A model generated the notes under the pieces. That model was not told the DNA's origin, made no database searches, and saw only the letters and a list, made by a program, of their open reading frames with translations. A program made the translations under genes and the position numbers. 64,000 nucleotides of DNA from Prescottella defluvii (GTDB lineage Bacteria > Actinomycetota > Actinomycetes > Mycobacteriales > Mycobacteriaceae): the NCBI RefSeq assembly GCF_000738775.1, contig NZ_JPOC01000028.1, positions 1 through 64,000 of the forward strand, read 5' to 3'. Shown here one piece after another: positions 47,343 to 56,281 of this stretch. Position 1 is the first letter of the stretch. Each line of letters starts with the position of its first letter.

Positions 47343-48532
47343 GGTGTGGCGGCCTGCCCTCTCATACGTTGCACAATTCCAGCGACGAAACTCGACACGG
47401 CGTCGAGGTCGGTGACGTAGGCCCAGTAGTCCGGATGCGTTCCGGTCAGGCGGTCCGCGGCGCGTTCGATCCGGTCCATCTGGGCGTCCAGCGCGGACCC
47501 CCACTCCGCCGCCAGACCCGAATTGACCGCCAACAACTGGGCGTCTCGAAGCCGAAAGCGTACGGCATCGACCCGCGCGCGCGGGTCGGCACGTACCTCG
47601 CGCAGCAGCCGAAGCCGATCGGTCACGGCGTCGACCAGGCCCTCCGCATCCGCCAGCGTCGCACGCACTCTCGCCGTCAGGTCCAAGGCGAGGTCGGGGT
47701 CGCCCGCAGCGAGCGCCGACTCGGCCTCGACGAACAGCGCCTGGGAACGATCGATCAGTCGAACACTCTCGCGGTCGTTGCCGACCAGGTCGTCCGAACT
47801 CGCGGCGTTGAACTCGCGCAGGATCGACGAGTACGCGGGGCCGAGGTCGCCGGCCCGGTGCCGCACCGCGGCGATCCGGGTCGTCACCGACGACAGCGCC
47901 TGGCGCGCCTGGCGCTCGCGGTCCGGCGCGGCCGACAGCGCGGACCCCAGTTCGGCCACCGCGTCGTTGAGTCGGGCGGCCGCGTCGCGGACCCGATTCA
48001 CGTCGTCCTGGGCGACGGCACCGGCCAGGAGCAGCGAGGCCTCGTCGATCGCGGCGACACCGGCACGGACCGAGGAGTAGCCGGCATACGGGCCCGCCGC
48101 GCTCCGCCGCGCCGCCTCGGCGGCGGCCTGCGCCTCCGCGGCGATCCGCGGGATCGCGTCGAGCAACGACGCGGCATGCTCGAGGTGCGCGCGGTGCGCG
48201 CCGTAGAACCCGTCCACCCGATGGGCGGCGTCGATCAGTGCACGCGTCGTCGCATCGACCTCCGCGACCGCGACCCGACCGGTGTCGGCGACGTCACACA
48301 GCTCGAGGTATCGGGTACCGACCTCGTAGCAACCGTCACGCACCGACTGCCACTGCCGGAGGATCCCTTTGTCCGGAAACAGCCGATTCGATGCGGCAAC
48401 CGACGACTCGGCGATACGCTGGCGGCCGTCCAGGTCGAGGAACGCTGCGGTCATGGCATCGCGGGCACGGCGAATCGCCTCGTCCTCGTCGCGGGACTCT
48501 CCGAAGATCCGCCCCGACCATCTGCCGGCCAC
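47339..48532 (-). CDS. Alpha-helical protein heading the Ter metabolite operon
   Basis: About 397 residues, composed nearly entirely of Ala/Arg/Asp/Glu/Leu-rich helices with coiled-coil character and no Cys-rich or transmembrane part. No known domain is recognised. The start is uncertain: GTG at 48532 keeps a well-formed N-terminus (AGRWSGRIFGESRDEDEAI), while ATG 48454 begins at MTAAFLDLDG. It is divergent from terD (167 nt apart), so one control region serves both arms. Possible roles are a scaffold or stress sensor for the operon; that is a guess. Confidence 0.7.
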   Translation of the reverse strand: MAGRWSGRIFGESRDEDEAIRRARDAMTAAFLDLDGRQRIAESSVAASNRLFPDKGILRQWQSVRDGCYEVGTRYLELCDVADTGRVAVAEVDATTRALIDAAHRVDGFYGAHRAHLEHAASLLDAIPRIAAEAQAAAEAARRSAAGPYAGYSSVRAGVAAIDEASLLLAGAVAQDDVNRVRDAAARLNDAVAELGSALSAAPDRERQARQALSSVTTRIAAVRHRAGDLGPAYSSILREFNAASSDDLVGNDRESVRLIDRSQALFVEAESALAAGDPDLALDLTARVRATLADAEGLVDAVTDRLRLLREVRADPRARVDAVRFRLRDAQLLAVNSGLAAEWGSALDAQMDRIERAADRLTGTHPDYWAYVTDLDAVSSFVAGIVQRMRGQAATP

Positions 48533-48698
48533 CGCTGCATCGTACTGGATTTGCCCGTATCGACGACGTGACGCTGGGCGCAGCGGCACGATGTCCGACG
48601 CACCGCATATTGTGGTGTTGCACGATCCTGAAAACGGCATTTCGGGCACGCGGCCGAAGGTTGGTGCCTGGATTCCACACCACTGAAAGGACTCCTCG

Positions 48699-49274
48699 AT
48701 GGGTGTCAGCTTGACCAAGGGCGGAAACGTCTCCCTCACGAAAGAGGCGCCGAACCTCACTGCAGTTGCAGTCGGTCTCGGCTGGGACGTGCGTAGCACC
48801 ACCGGTACGGATTTCGACCTCGACGCCAGCGCGATCGGCGCCGGCGCCGACAAGAAGGCCGTCTCCGACCAGCACTTCGTGTTCTTCAACAACCTGCGTT
48901 CGCCCGACGGCTCGATCGAGCACGCCGGCGACAACACCACCGGTGAGGGCGAGGGCGACGACGAGGTCATCAACGTCGATCTCGCTGCCGTTCCGGCGAA
49001 CATCGAGAGCATCTTCTTCCCGGTCTCGATCTACGATGCCGACACCCGCGCGCAGTCGTTCGGCCAGGTCCGCAACGCCTACATCCGCGTCGTCGACCGC
49101 GCCAACGGCAACGAGCTGGCCCGCTACGACCTGTCCGAGGACGCCTCGACCGAGACCGCGATGGTCTTCGGCGAGCTGTACCGCCACGGCGCCGAGTGGA
49201 AGTTCCGCGCGGTCGGCCAGGGCTACGCCTCGGGCCTGGCGGGCATCGCCCGCGACTACGGCGTCAACGTCTAG
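48699..49274 (+). CDS. terD: TerD family protein, first copy
   Basis: A 191-residue beta-sandwich protein of the TerD/CABP family, which binds Ca2+ through acidic loops: [27 protein letters not shown] and [10 protein letters not shown] are all present. The C-terminal [16 protein letters not shown] is typical. TerD proteins link to tellurite tolerance, phage and colicin resistance and surface stress, probably as metal-dependent assembly factors on the membrane. AAAGGA lies 8 nt upstream of the ATG. The second copy follows after a strong hairpin. Confidence 0.95.
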   Translation: MGVSLTKGGNVSLTKEAPNLTAVAVGLGWDVRSTTGTDFDLDASAIGAGADKKAVSDQHFVFFNNLRSPDGSIEHAGDNTTGEGEGDDEVINVDLAAVPANIESIFFPVSIYDADTRAQSFGQVRNAYIRVVDRANGNELARYDLSEDASTETAMVFGELYRHGAEWKFRAVGQGYASGLAGIARDYGVNV

Positions 49275-49293
49275 TCGTTCCACTGCTTCACCT

Positions 49294-49341
49294 CCGCACA
49301 CGGCCGCGGGATCTGGACACCGATCCCGCGGCCGCGTGCGG
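49294..49341 (+). terminator. 20-bp hairpin between the two terD genes
   Basis: Arms CCGCACACGGCCGCGGGATC (49294-49313) and its inverse (49322-49341) pair with a single mismatch and an 8-nt loop. There is no U-tract. It probably ends or partly attenuates the first terD transcript, or protects its 3' end, giving unequal expression of the two copies. Confidence 0.75.
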
Positions 49342-49460
49342 CCGGAACTGAACCTCCGACGCGACAGGGGGCCGGACATGTTGCACTCCAGCATCTTCCG
49401 TTCCCTGTACTCGTCCATGTTCCGGTATCCACGATCCGCTGCCAACAGAGGAAACAGACC

Positions 49461-50039
49461 ATGAGCGTCACGCTCGCCAAGGGGGGCAACGTCTCCCTCT
49501 CGAAGCAGACCGACAACCTCACCACGATCGCCGTCGGTCTCGGCTGGGACGAACGGGCCTCCACCGGAGTCGCCTACGACCTCGACGCGTCGGCTCTGCT
49601 GACCGGCGCGACCGGCAAGGTCCTCTCCGACCGGCACTTCGTCTTCTACAACAACCTGCGATCGCCGGACGGGTCGGTCGAGCACACCGGAGACAACCTC
49701 ACGGGCGACGGCGACGGCGACGACGAGGTCATCAACGTCGACCTGATCGCCCTGCCGACCGAGGTGACCAGCATCTTCTTCCCGGTCTCGATCCACGATG
49801 CCGATGCGCGCGGCCAGTCCTTCGGGCAGGTCCGCAATGCCTTCATCCGCGTCGTCGACCAGAACACCGGAATCGAACTCGCCCGCTACGACCTGTCCGA
49901 GGACGCGTCCACCGAGACCGCGATGGTCTTCGGCGAGGTCTACCGCCGTGGCGCCGAATGGAAGTTCCGCGCCATCGGGCAGGGCTATGCGTCGGGGCTG
50001 GCCGGCATCGCCCGCGACTACGGCGTCAATCTCGGCTGA
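49461..50039 (+). CDS. terD: TerD family protein, second copy
   Basis: A 192-residue paralogue of the gene at 48699, sharing the same Ca2+-loop motifs ([37 protein letters not shown]) and the C-terminal [17 protein letters not shown]. By eye roughly two-thirds of residues are identical, consistent with an old tandem duplication. AGAGGA stands 12 nt upstream of the ATG. It is followed after 59 nt by the DUF475/TerC-like gene. Confidence 0.95.
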   Translation: MSVTLAKGGNVSLSKQTDNLTTIAVGLGWDERASTGVAYDLDASALLTGATGKVLSDRHFVFYNNLRSPDGSVEHTGDNLTGDGDGDDEVINVDLIALPTEVTSIFFPVSIHDADARGQSFGQVRNAFIRVVDQNTGIELARYDLSEDASTETAMVFGEVYRRGAEWKFRAIGQGYASGLAGIARDYGVNLG

Positions 50040-50098
50040 CCGAGTCACCACACTGACGCCGGCCGCCGCGGTCGGCGACCCTACAGAACGGCCGCACA

Positions 50099-51223
50099 AT
50101 GGTTCTCCGCATTTTCGGCGTCTCCTTAGTCGTCACTGCGCTCTCTCTCGTCGTGGCTGGGATCTACGGCGGCCCCGAGGCCGTCTTCCTGGTCGCGATC
50201 CTGTCCATCCTCGAAATCTCCCTGTCGTTCGACAACGCCGTCATCAACGCCACCGTCCTGCAGAGGATGAGTGAGTTCTGGCAGAAGATCTTCCTCACGA
50301 TCGGCATCGTGATCGCGGTCTTCGGCATGCGCCTGGTCTTCCCGCTGGTGATCGTCTGGGTCGCGTCCGGCCTGGGTCCGGTCGAAGCGATGCGACTGGC
50401 GCTCAACCCGCCCGCCGACGACGCCGCGTACTTCCCCGACGGCAGCGCGAGTTACGAGACGATCCTCACCGATGCGCACCCGCAGATCGCCGCGTTCGGT
50501 GGCATGTTCCTGCTGATGCTGTTCCTGAACTTCATCTTCGAGTCCCGTGAGATCACCTGGCTCAGTTGGCTCGAGCGTCCGCTGGCCAAGATCGGCAAGC
50601 TCGATCAGCTCGAGGTCGTCGTCGCCGGCGCGCTGCTGCTCGCCACCGCCTTCCTGTTCGCCGACGACGAGAACCGGGGCACCGTCATGGTGGCCGGTGT
50701 CGCGGGTCTGATCCTCTACATCGTCGTCAACGGCCTGGGCGAGTTGTTCAACCTGCCGGAGGAAGGCGAGGAAGCAGAACCGTCACGTGGTCCGTCGAAG
50801 CTGGCGAAGGCGACCGGTAAGGCCGGCTTCTTCCTGTTCCTCTACCTGGAGGTCCTCGACGCATCGTTCTCGTTCGACGGTGTGATCGGCGCCTTCGCGA
50901 TCACCTCGGATCCGATCATCATCGCCCTCGGCCTCGGCTTCGTCGGTGCGATGTTCGTCCGCTCCATCACGGTGTTCCTCGTCCGCAAGGGCACCCTGTC
51001 GGAGTACGTCTACCTCGAGCACGGCGCGCACTGGGCCATCGGCGCCCTCTCGGTGATCCTGCTCGTGTCGATCGGCGTGCACGTCAACGAGCTCATCACC
51101 GGCCTCGTCGGCATCCTCCTCATCGGAGCCGCGTTCATCTCCAGCGTGATGCGTAACCGCAAGGCCGGCAACGACGGTGACGGGGACGCGATCTCCCAGC
51201 GCACTCCCGCCGCAGTCGGCTGA
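50099..51223 (+). CDS. TerC/DUF475-type integral membrane protein
   Basis: 374 residues with about nine transmembrane helices. Two internally repeated helices carry buried acidic residues: ILEISLSFDNAVINA near residue 35 and LEVLDASFSFDGVIGAF near 250. They are characteristic of TerC/DUF475 proteins, which are implicated in metal ion movement and in feeding metal to secreted enzymes. The central cytoplasmic loop EEGEEAEPSRG is acidic. It has no strong RBS and may be coupled to the second terD. It would be the membrane element of the Ter complex, with TerD proteins at its cytoplasmic face. Confidence 0.9.
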   Translation: MVLRIFGVSLVVTALSLVVAGIYGGPEAVFLVAILSILEISLSFDNAVINATVLQRMSEFWQKIFLTIGIVIAVFGMRLVFPLVIVWVASGLGPVEAMRLALNPPADDAAYFPDGSASYETILTDAHPQIAAFGGMFLLMLFLNFIFESREITWLSWLERPLAKIGKLDQLEVVVAGALLLATAFLFADDENRGTVMVAGVAGLILYIVVNGLGELFNLPEEGEEAEPSRGPSKLAKATGKAGFFLFLYLEVLDASFSFDGVIGAFAITSDPIIIALGLGFVGAMFVRSITVFLVRKGTLSEYVYLEHGAHWAIGALSVILLVSIGVHVNELITGLVGILLIGAAFISSVMRNRKAGNDGDGDAISQRTPAAVG

Positions 51224-51248
51224 CCCGACCCGAACCTAGGAGCCCATG

Positions 51249-51929
51249 ATGGCCATCGACTACACCCGTCGTCCCAGCACTCCCCCCGCCGACCCGGCAC
51301 CGCAGGGTGGTGTGAACCTCAGCAAGATCAGCCTGACCAAGAGCGCGCCGTCGGTCAGCCTCACGAAGGCCGGTGAGCGCCAGGGCAAGATGCGGGTGAA
51401 CCTCAACTGGTCCCAGGGCGCCGAGCCCCAGAAGAAGGGCTTCTTCGCGAAGCTGACCGGAGGCGGTGGGGTCGACCTCGACCTGGGCTGCCTGTACGAG
51501 CTGACCGACGGGTCCAAGGGCGTCATCCAGGCGCTGGGCAACAGCTTCGGCGCACTCGACACCGCCCCCTTCATCCAGCTCGATGGCGACGACCGGAGCG
51601 GCGCGGTCTCCGGCGGCGAGAACATGCACGTCAACCTGGACCGGCCGGAGATGTTCCGGCGGGTCCTCATCTTCGCGATGATCTACCAGGGCGCCCCCAA
51701 CTGGGCGGCCGTCGACGGCGTCGTGACGCTGTTCCCGACGGTGGGTCCGCAGGTCGAGGTCCGCCTCGACTCGGCCGACAACAATGCCCGCATCTGCGCC
51801 ATCGCGATGCTCGAGAACAACGGCAACGGCATCACCGTCAACCGCCTGGTCCGCTACATCAACGGCAGCCAGTCCGACCTGGATGCCGCGTACGGCTGGG
51901 GCATGCAGTGGCAGGCCGGGCGCAAGTAG
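51249..51929 (+). CDS. terA: TerA-like protein (TerD superfamily)
   Basis: About 226 residues. A Pro-rich N-terminus is followed by repeated VNLSKISLTKSAPSVSLTKAG, typical of TerA/TerD N-termini, then the TerD-type beta-sandwich with DLDLGCLYELTDGSKG, PFIQLDGDDRSG and LENNGNGITVNRLVRYI. The acidic calcium loop is preserved. AGGAG lies 6 nt upstream of ATG 51249, better placed than for ATG 51246. It is the last gene of the plus arm, ended by the hairpin at 51954-51993. Confidence 0.9.
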   Translation: MAIDYTRRPSTPPADPAPQGGVNLSKISLTKSAPSVSLTKAGERQGKMRVNLNWSQGAEPQKKGFFAKLTGGGGVDLDLGCLYELTDGSKGVIQALGNSFGALDTAPFIQLDGDDRSGAVSGGENMHVNLDRPEMFRRVLIFAMIYQGAPNWAAVDGVVTLFPTVGPQVEVRLDSADNNARICAIAMLENNGNGITVNRLVRYINGSQSDLDAAYGWGMQWQAGRK

Positions 51930-51953
51930 CAGCCCCGACCTCGACCGAACGGT

Positions 51954-51993
51954 AGCGGCGGGTCACGTGGAGAACCCCTCGTGACCCGCCGCT
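51954..51993 (+). terminator. Terminator of the plus-strand ter arm
   Basis: Perfect 14-bp stem AGCGGCGGGTCACG / CGTGACCCGCCGCT with a 12-nt loop, 24 nt after the terA stop, followed by TCTGCAT. Confidence 0.85.
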
Positions 51994-52099
51994 TCTGCAT
52001 GTCCGTCGCGCCGAAACCCGCTCGGACCTCACACTCCACGAGTGAGGATTCTCGTCCCCGGCACCGCTAGCGTCTCCCGTAGCGACGGGAGGACAGCGC

Positions 52100-52228
52100 A
52101 TGTTCGAGTTCGTACGGCAGGCCCACCACGATGTCCGGCAACTGCGTGGGCCTCGCCGTCATCACCATCGCCACCTCGGTACGAGCCGACGACGGGCACT
52201 GCTGCGAGCCCGGATCGAGTATCACTGA
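52100..52228 (+). CDS. Candidate 42-residue His/Arg-rich small protein
   Basis: Open frame from ATG 52100 to TGA 52228, in a 377-nt region that otherwise has no gene. GGGAGGA sits 7 nt upstream, inside the hairpin CTCCCGT / ACGGGAG (52075-52092), so the RBS may be masked. TAGCGT at 52068-52073 could be its -10. The peptide starts MFEFVRQAHHDVRQLRG and ends LRARIEYH, with a central cluster of His and Arg that could bind metal or nucleic acid. I know no family. It lies between terA and terB, so a regulatory or metal-binding role in the Ter system is conceivable. Confidence 0.42.
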   Translation: MFEFVRQAHHDVRQLRGPRRHHHRHLGTSRRRALLRARIEYH

Positions 52229-52255
52229 GCCCCGAGCCGATTCCGGGCAGAACAA

Positions 52256-52293
52256 TGCCCTCGGCGTTCGCGGATCCGCGAACGCCGAGGGCA
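52256..52293. terminator. 38-bp perfect palindrome at the 3' end of terB
   Basis: TGCCCTCGGCGTTCGCGGA (52256-52274) is followed directly by its exact inverse (52275-52293). It starts 13 nt after the terB stop on the minus strand and continues into TTGTTCTG there, and also follows the candidate small ORF on the plus strand. A bidirectional terminator is the simplest reading. Confidence 0.8.
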
Positions 52294-52306
52294 CGAGGTC
52301 AGTGAC

Positions 52307-52762
52307 TCAGAGGTCGAACTCGGCCGGGTCGATGCCGACCGCGAAGCAGGCTTCCTTGACGGCCGCCTTCTCGTGCTGGTCGAAGTTGCCGTCGGCGCCG
52401 CCGATGATGATGCCGATCTGGATGACCGCGCGTGCCTGTTCGGGCTTGGACTTCAGCTTGCCGATGGTCGCGGTGGCCTCGACCTTGCCGAAGTCGAAGT
52501 CGCCGGCCAGCTTGTCGCAGTACCAGTCGAACTTCTCCCGCAGTTCGGAGGAGTCGAACACCTGCAGCGACTGGTTGTTCATGATGAGCGCCGCGGTCTT
52601 CTGACGCTCGGCCGGGTCGATGCTGCCGTCGGCGGCCGCGATCAACGCGCACATCGCCATGGAGCCGTTCGCGAATTCCTTGTTCTTGAACTGCGCGGTC
52701 TTCGTCTGAAGCTGTCCGCTCATTTCCTGAGTTTTGGCCTTGAGCTGATCCCAAAATCCCAT
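52307..52762 (-). CDS. terB: TerB family protein
   Basis: 151-residue, all-helical TerB protein. Two metal-binding half-sites carry the conserved acidic motifs: AAADGSIDPAE (near residue 45) and GGADGNFDQHE (near 125), related by internal duplication. The N-terminal amphipathic helix (MGFWDQLKAKTQEM) may dock to the membrane. TerB is thought to bridge TerC to TerD proteins. It is transcribed towards the plus-strand ter arm, so the ter genes here converge. A good RBS (GAGGA) lies upstream. Confidence 0.92.
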   Translation of the reverse strand: MGFWDQLKAKTQEMSGQLQTKTAQFKNKEFANGSMAMCALIAAADGSIDPAERQKTAALIMNNQSLQVFDSSELREKFDWYCDKLAGDFDFGKVEATATIGKLKSKPEQARAVIQIGIIIGGADGNFDQHEKAAVKEACFAVGIDPAEFDL

Positions 52763-52929
52763 GAGATTCCTCCTCGTTCACGCTCTGTCTCTGCGGTCCA
52801 CGGTCCGGGCCAGCCTAGCCGAATCGGACAGACCGGATGCCGCCGCCGCCTGCCCTCGGGGCACGTCCGAGCGTGTTTCGGGATGGGACAGCGGTCGATC
52901 GGCGGAGCGCCGCATGGGATGATCGACGC

Positions 52930-53466
52930 ATGCCGTCACCGTCACCACTGCCGCTGGATCCGATCGAGGAAGCGCACCGTCAGTGGACGCACCACGGCTG
53001 GGGCGCAGTGGCCGACGGTATGGCCGCGGTGACGTCGCTGATGCGGGCACAGCAGATCATGATGGCCCGCGTCGAGAAGGCCCTGAAACCGTTCGGGCTC
53101 ACCTTCTCCCGCTACGAACTGCTCACGCTGCTGACGTTCACCCGATCCGGTGCACTGCCGATGGCGAAGGCCAGCGCCCGCCTGCAGGTACACCCGACGA
53201 GCGTCACCAATGCCGTCGACCGTCTCGAGGACGCGGGACTGGTTCGTCGGGTGCCGCACCCGACGGACCGCCGCGCCACGCTCATCGAGATCACCGACGA
53301 GGGCCGCGACCTGGCCCTGCGGGCGACGGAGGCGCTCAATGCGCAGGTCTTCGCCGATCCCGGCCTCGCACCCGACCAGCTGGACTCGCTGATCCGGGTG
53401 CTCACCGAACTGCGTCATCAGGCAGGCGATTTCGATACCGGGGACCAGCCCGGCAAGTGGCACTGA
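52930..53466 (+). CDS. MarR-family transcriptional regulator
   Basis: 178 residues with the MarR winged helix: dimerisation helices at both ends, recognition helix region ASARLQVHPTSVTNAVDRLE, and the wing VPHPTDRRATLIEITDEGR with its Asp-Arg pair. MarR proteins sense phenolic, acyl-CoA or oxidant ligands. It converges on the valine-type operon and is separated from terB by divergent promoters (167 nt). The target is not evident; the mmsA operon promoter 6 kb away is one candidate. ATG 52930 is chosen; the frame is open upstream to 52837. Confidence 0.9.
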   Translation: MPSPSPLPLDPIEEAHRQWTHHGWGAVADGMAAVTSLMRAQQIMMARVEKALKPFGLTFSRYELLTLLTFTRSGALPMAKASARLQVHPTSVTNAVDRLEDAGLVRRVPHPTDRRATLIEITDEGRDLALRATEALNAQVFADPGLAPDQLDSLIRVLTELRHQAGDFDTGDQPGKWH

Positions 53467-53479
53467 GTCAACCCGGAAC

Positions 53480-53522
53480 GCAGCGCGGCCCCGCATCGTC
53501 GAACGATGCGGGGCCGCGCTGC
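53480..53522. terminator. Bidirectional terminator between marR and the enoyl-CoA hydratase gene
   Basis: A 19-bp stem (GCAGCGCGGCCCCGCATCG / CGATGCGGGGCCGCGCTGC) with a 5-nt loop lies between two converging genes, 14 nt after the marR stop and 11 nt after the hydratase stop. Confidence 0.85.
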
Positions 53523-53532
53523 CGAAGAGCTG

Positions 53533-54309
53533 TCAGTGGTGCCCGAAGCTCGGGTCCCGCTTCTCGGTGAAGGCGGCCATGCCTTCCTTCTGGTCCTGGG
53601 TTGCGAACGCCGAGTGGAACACTCGCCGCTCGAAACGCACGCCCTCGGTCAGCGTCGACTCGAACGCGCGGTTGACCGATTCCTTGACCATCATCGCGAT
53701 CGGCAGCGACATGTCGGCGATCTTCGATGCCGTCGCGATCGCCTCGTCCATGAGGTCGATCGCCGGGATCACCCGGGCCACCAGACCGGCACGCTCGGCT
53801 TCCTCGGCGTCCATCGTCCGCCCGGTCAGGCACAGGTCCATCGCCTTGGCCTTGCCGATCGCGCGGGTGAGGCGCTGCGAGCCACCGATACCCGGGAGCA
53901 CGCCGAGCTTGATCTCGGGCTGCCCGAACTTCGCCGAGTCCGCGGCGAGCAGCACGTCACACATCATCGCGAGCTCACAGCCGCCGCCGAGCGCGTAGCC
54001 GGCGACCGCGGCGACGATCGGCTTGCGGGCCGCGGCCAGCCGGTCCCATGCCGAGAACCAGTCGTCGAGGTACATGTCCATGAACGACTTGCTCTGCATC
54101 TCCTTGATGTCGGCGCCCGCCGCGAAGGCGCGCTCCGAACCGGTGATGAGGATGGCGCCGATACCACGGTCACGCTCGAACTCGTCGACGGCCGCCACGA
54201 CCTCCGACATCAGCTGCGCGTTGAGCGCGTTGAGCGCCTTCGGCCGGTTGAGCGTGATCGTGCCGACCCGCCCCGTGCGTCCGACCAGAATGGTCTCGTA
54301 ATCCGTCAT
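53533..54309 (-). CDS. Enoyl-CoA hydratase (EchA8-like)
   Basis: 258-residue crotonase. Both catalytic glutamates are present: one in [11 protein letters not shown] and one in FGQPEIKLG, with the oxyanion loop AAGADIKEM. It hydrates 2-enoyl-CoA; in this operon the likely substrate is methacrylyl-CoA, giving 3-hydroxyisobutyryl-CoA, the step between the acyl-CoA dehydrogenase and the hydrolase. It closely resembles mycobacterial EchA8 in length and motifs. The ATG overlaps the mmsB stop by 4 nt. It is the last gene of the mmsA-led operon. Confidence 0.93.
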   Translation of the reverse strand: MTDYETILVGRTGRVGTITLNRPKALNALNAQLMSEVVAAVDEFERDRGIGAILITGSERAFAAGADIKEMQSKSFMDMYLDDWFSAWDRLAAARKPIVAAVAGYALGGGCELAMMCDVLLAADSAKFGQPEIKLGVLPGIGGSQRLTRAIGKAKAMDLCLTGRTMDAEEAERAGLVARVIPAIDLMDEAIATASKIADMSLPIAMMVKESVNRAFESTLTEGVRFERRVFHSAFATQDQKEGMAAFTEKRDPSFGHH

Positions 54310-55217
54310 CGCGTGTCTCCGTTCGACCTGTCCCTGATGTCCCTGATGATTGCCGAGAAGTCCTCGCCGCCGTGCCCGGTCTCGTGGAACCGCCGATACA
54401 ATTCGGCGGCCCGCATACCGAGTTCGGCGTCGACCCCGTTGGTGCGCAACGCGTTCGCGGCCAGACCGAGGTCCTTGTCCATGAGCGCCGCCGCGAATCC
54501 CGGCTCGTAGTCGTTGTTCGCCGGGCTCGTGGGCACCGGTCCGGGGACCGGGCAGTTGGTGGTGAGCGCCCAGCACTGCCCCGACGCGTTGGACGCCACG
54601 TCGAACAGCGCCTGGTTGCTCAGGCCCAGCTTCTCCCCCAGCACGAACGCCTCGCTGATCGCGATCATCGAGACGCCGAGGATCATGTTGTTGCAGATCT
54701 TCGCGGCCTGACCGACACCCGGACCGCCGCAGTGAACCACCTTGCGGCCCATCACCTCGAGCAGCGGCCGGGCCGCCTCGAAGTCCTCGTCGTCCCCGCC
54801 CACCATGAACGCGAGGGTCCCGGCAGCGGCGCCCATGACACCACCGGACACGGGCGCGTCGAGGCTTCGATGTCCGGTCTGCTCGGCCATCTCGTGTGCG
54901 GTGCGGGCGTCGGCGACATCGATCGTGGAGCAGTCGACGAACAGGGTGCCCCGGCGCGCCGCGGCCAGCAGTCCACCCTCGTAGAGGTCGTGCACGTGCT
55001 TGCCGCTGGGCAGCATGGTGATCACGACGTCGGCGTCGGTGGCCGCCGCAGCCGCCGAGTCCACGACGGTGATGCCGTCGCGGGTCGCCTGTTCGAGGGC
55101 CGCGGGCACCAGATCGAAACCGTTCACCCGGTAGCCGGCCTTGGCGAGGTTCGCCGCCATCGGGCCGCCCATGTGCCCCAGCCCGACGAATCCGACCGTG
55201 ACGTCCGTGCTGCTCAT
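54306..55217 (-). CDS. mmsB: 3-hydroxyisobutyrate dehydrogenase
   Basis: 303 residues. NAD is bound by [13 protein letters not shown], substrate by DAPVSGG, and the catalytic lysine lies in [11 protein letters not shown]. It oxidises 3-hydroxyisobutyrate to methylmalonate semialdehyde in valine breakdown. The C-terminal helical domain has [18 protein letters not shown], typical of the family. ATG 55217 overlaps the hydrolase stop by 4 nt, and its own stop overlaps the hydratase start. Confidence 0.94.
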   Translation of the reverse strand: MSSTDVTVGFVGLGHMGGPMAANLAKAGYRVNGFDLVPAALEQATRDGITVVDSAAAAATDADVVITMLPSGKHVHDLYEGGLLAAARRGTLFVDCSTIDVADARTAHEMAEQTGHRSLDAPVSGGVMGAAAGTLAFMVGGDDEDFEAARPLLEVMGRKVVHCGGPGVGQAAKICNNMILGVSMIAISEAFVLGEKLGLSNQALFDVASNASGQCWALTTNCPVPGPVPTSPANNDYEPGFAAALMDKDLGLAANALRTNGVDAELGMRAAELYRRFHETGHGGEDFSAIIRDIRDRSNGDTR

Positions 55218-56281
55218 CGCGTGCCCTCCCCACTCGTCAGTGCGTCGGCGAGGCCCAGTTCGGCCGCGCCGAGCGTCTCGAAGAACCGATCCACGTGTTC
55301 GTCGGTGACCGCTTCGAGGGCGACCGGCGACCATGCGGGCCTACGGTCCTTCTCTACCACCTGCGCCCGGATGCCCTCCACGAGATCGTGGGATTGCAGG
55401 CACGCCAACGACACCCGATACTCCTGATCGAGCACCGCTTCGAGGCTGCCGAGTTCCCGCGCCCGCCGCAGCGACCGCAATGTCACCTTCGCGGCGGTCG
55501 GCGACTTGGCGAGGATCTGCTCCGCGGCGGCCTGCGCCTCGGGCACCTCGCTCGCGCGGAGGTTCGCGACGATCTCCTCGACGGTGTCCGCCGCGTACGC
55601 CGCGTCGATCCAGTTCCGCTGCGCCGCCAGTTCCGACGCCGGGGCAGCCTGCGCGAACTGCGCCAGCGTGTCCTCGACCGTGCCGTCGGCCAGCGCCTGC
55701 TCGAATTCGCCGAGCCGATCGGACGGCACGAAATGGTCGGCGAACCCGCACGCGAGCGCGTCGCCCGCCGTCAGGCGCGCCGTGGTGAGCGCGATGTGGG
55801 TGCCGAGTTCACCGGGTGCCCGCGAGAGCAGGTACGTGCCGCCGACGTCGGGCACGAAACCGATACCCACCTCGGGCATTCCGATCATCGATCGTTCGGT
55901 CACGATCCGGACGTCGCCGTGCGCCGAGACGCCGACACCGCCGCCCATCACGATGCCGTCCATGATCGCGATGTACGGCTTGCCGTAGCGGGCGATCGCG
56001 GCGTTGAGCACGTACTCGTCGCGCCAGAAGTCCCGCGAGCCGCTACCGCCCTCGCGGGCGTCGTGGTAGATCGAGACGATGTCGCCGCCCGCGCACAGGC
56101 CGCGCTCGCCGGCGCCGGTGAGCAACACCGCGCGGACGGAATCGTCGTCGGACCACTCGAGCAGCGCCGACGCCATCGCCTGCACCATCGTGTGGTTGAG
56201 CGCATTGATCGCCCGGGGCCGGTTGAGGGTCAGGCGGCCGATGCCACCGACCCGTTCGACGAGGACTTCGGGTTCGCTCAC
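55214..56281 (-). CDS. 3-hydroxyisobutyryl-CoA hydrolase (enoyl-CoA hydratase family)
   Basis: 355 residues, longer than a hydratase, as expected for HIBCH-type proteins with a C-terminal extension. Motifs are [45 protein letters not shown]. The GFVPDVG segment carries the Asp used by HIBCH in thioester cleavage. It releases 3-hydroxyisobutyrate for MmsB. It is the counterpart of mycobacterial EchA9. GTG 56281 overlaps the upstream stop by 4 nt. Confidence 0.9.
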   Translation of the reverse strand: MSEPEVLVERVGGIGRLTLNRPRAINALNHTMVQAMASALLEWSDDDSVRAVLLTGAGERGLCAGGDIVSIYHDAREGGSGSRDFWRDEYVLNAAIARYGKPYIAIMDGIVMGGGVGVSAHGDVRIVTERSMIGMPEVGIGFVPDVGGTYLLSRAPGELGTHIALTTARLTAGDALACGFADHFVPSDRLGEFEQALADGTVEDTLAQFAQAAPASELAAQRNWIDAAYAADTVEEIVANLRASEVPEAQAAAEQILAKSPTAAKVTLRSLRRARELGSLEAVLDQEYRVSLACLQSHDLVEGIRAQVVEKDRRPAWSPVALEAVTDEHVDRFFETLGAAELGLADALTSGEGTR

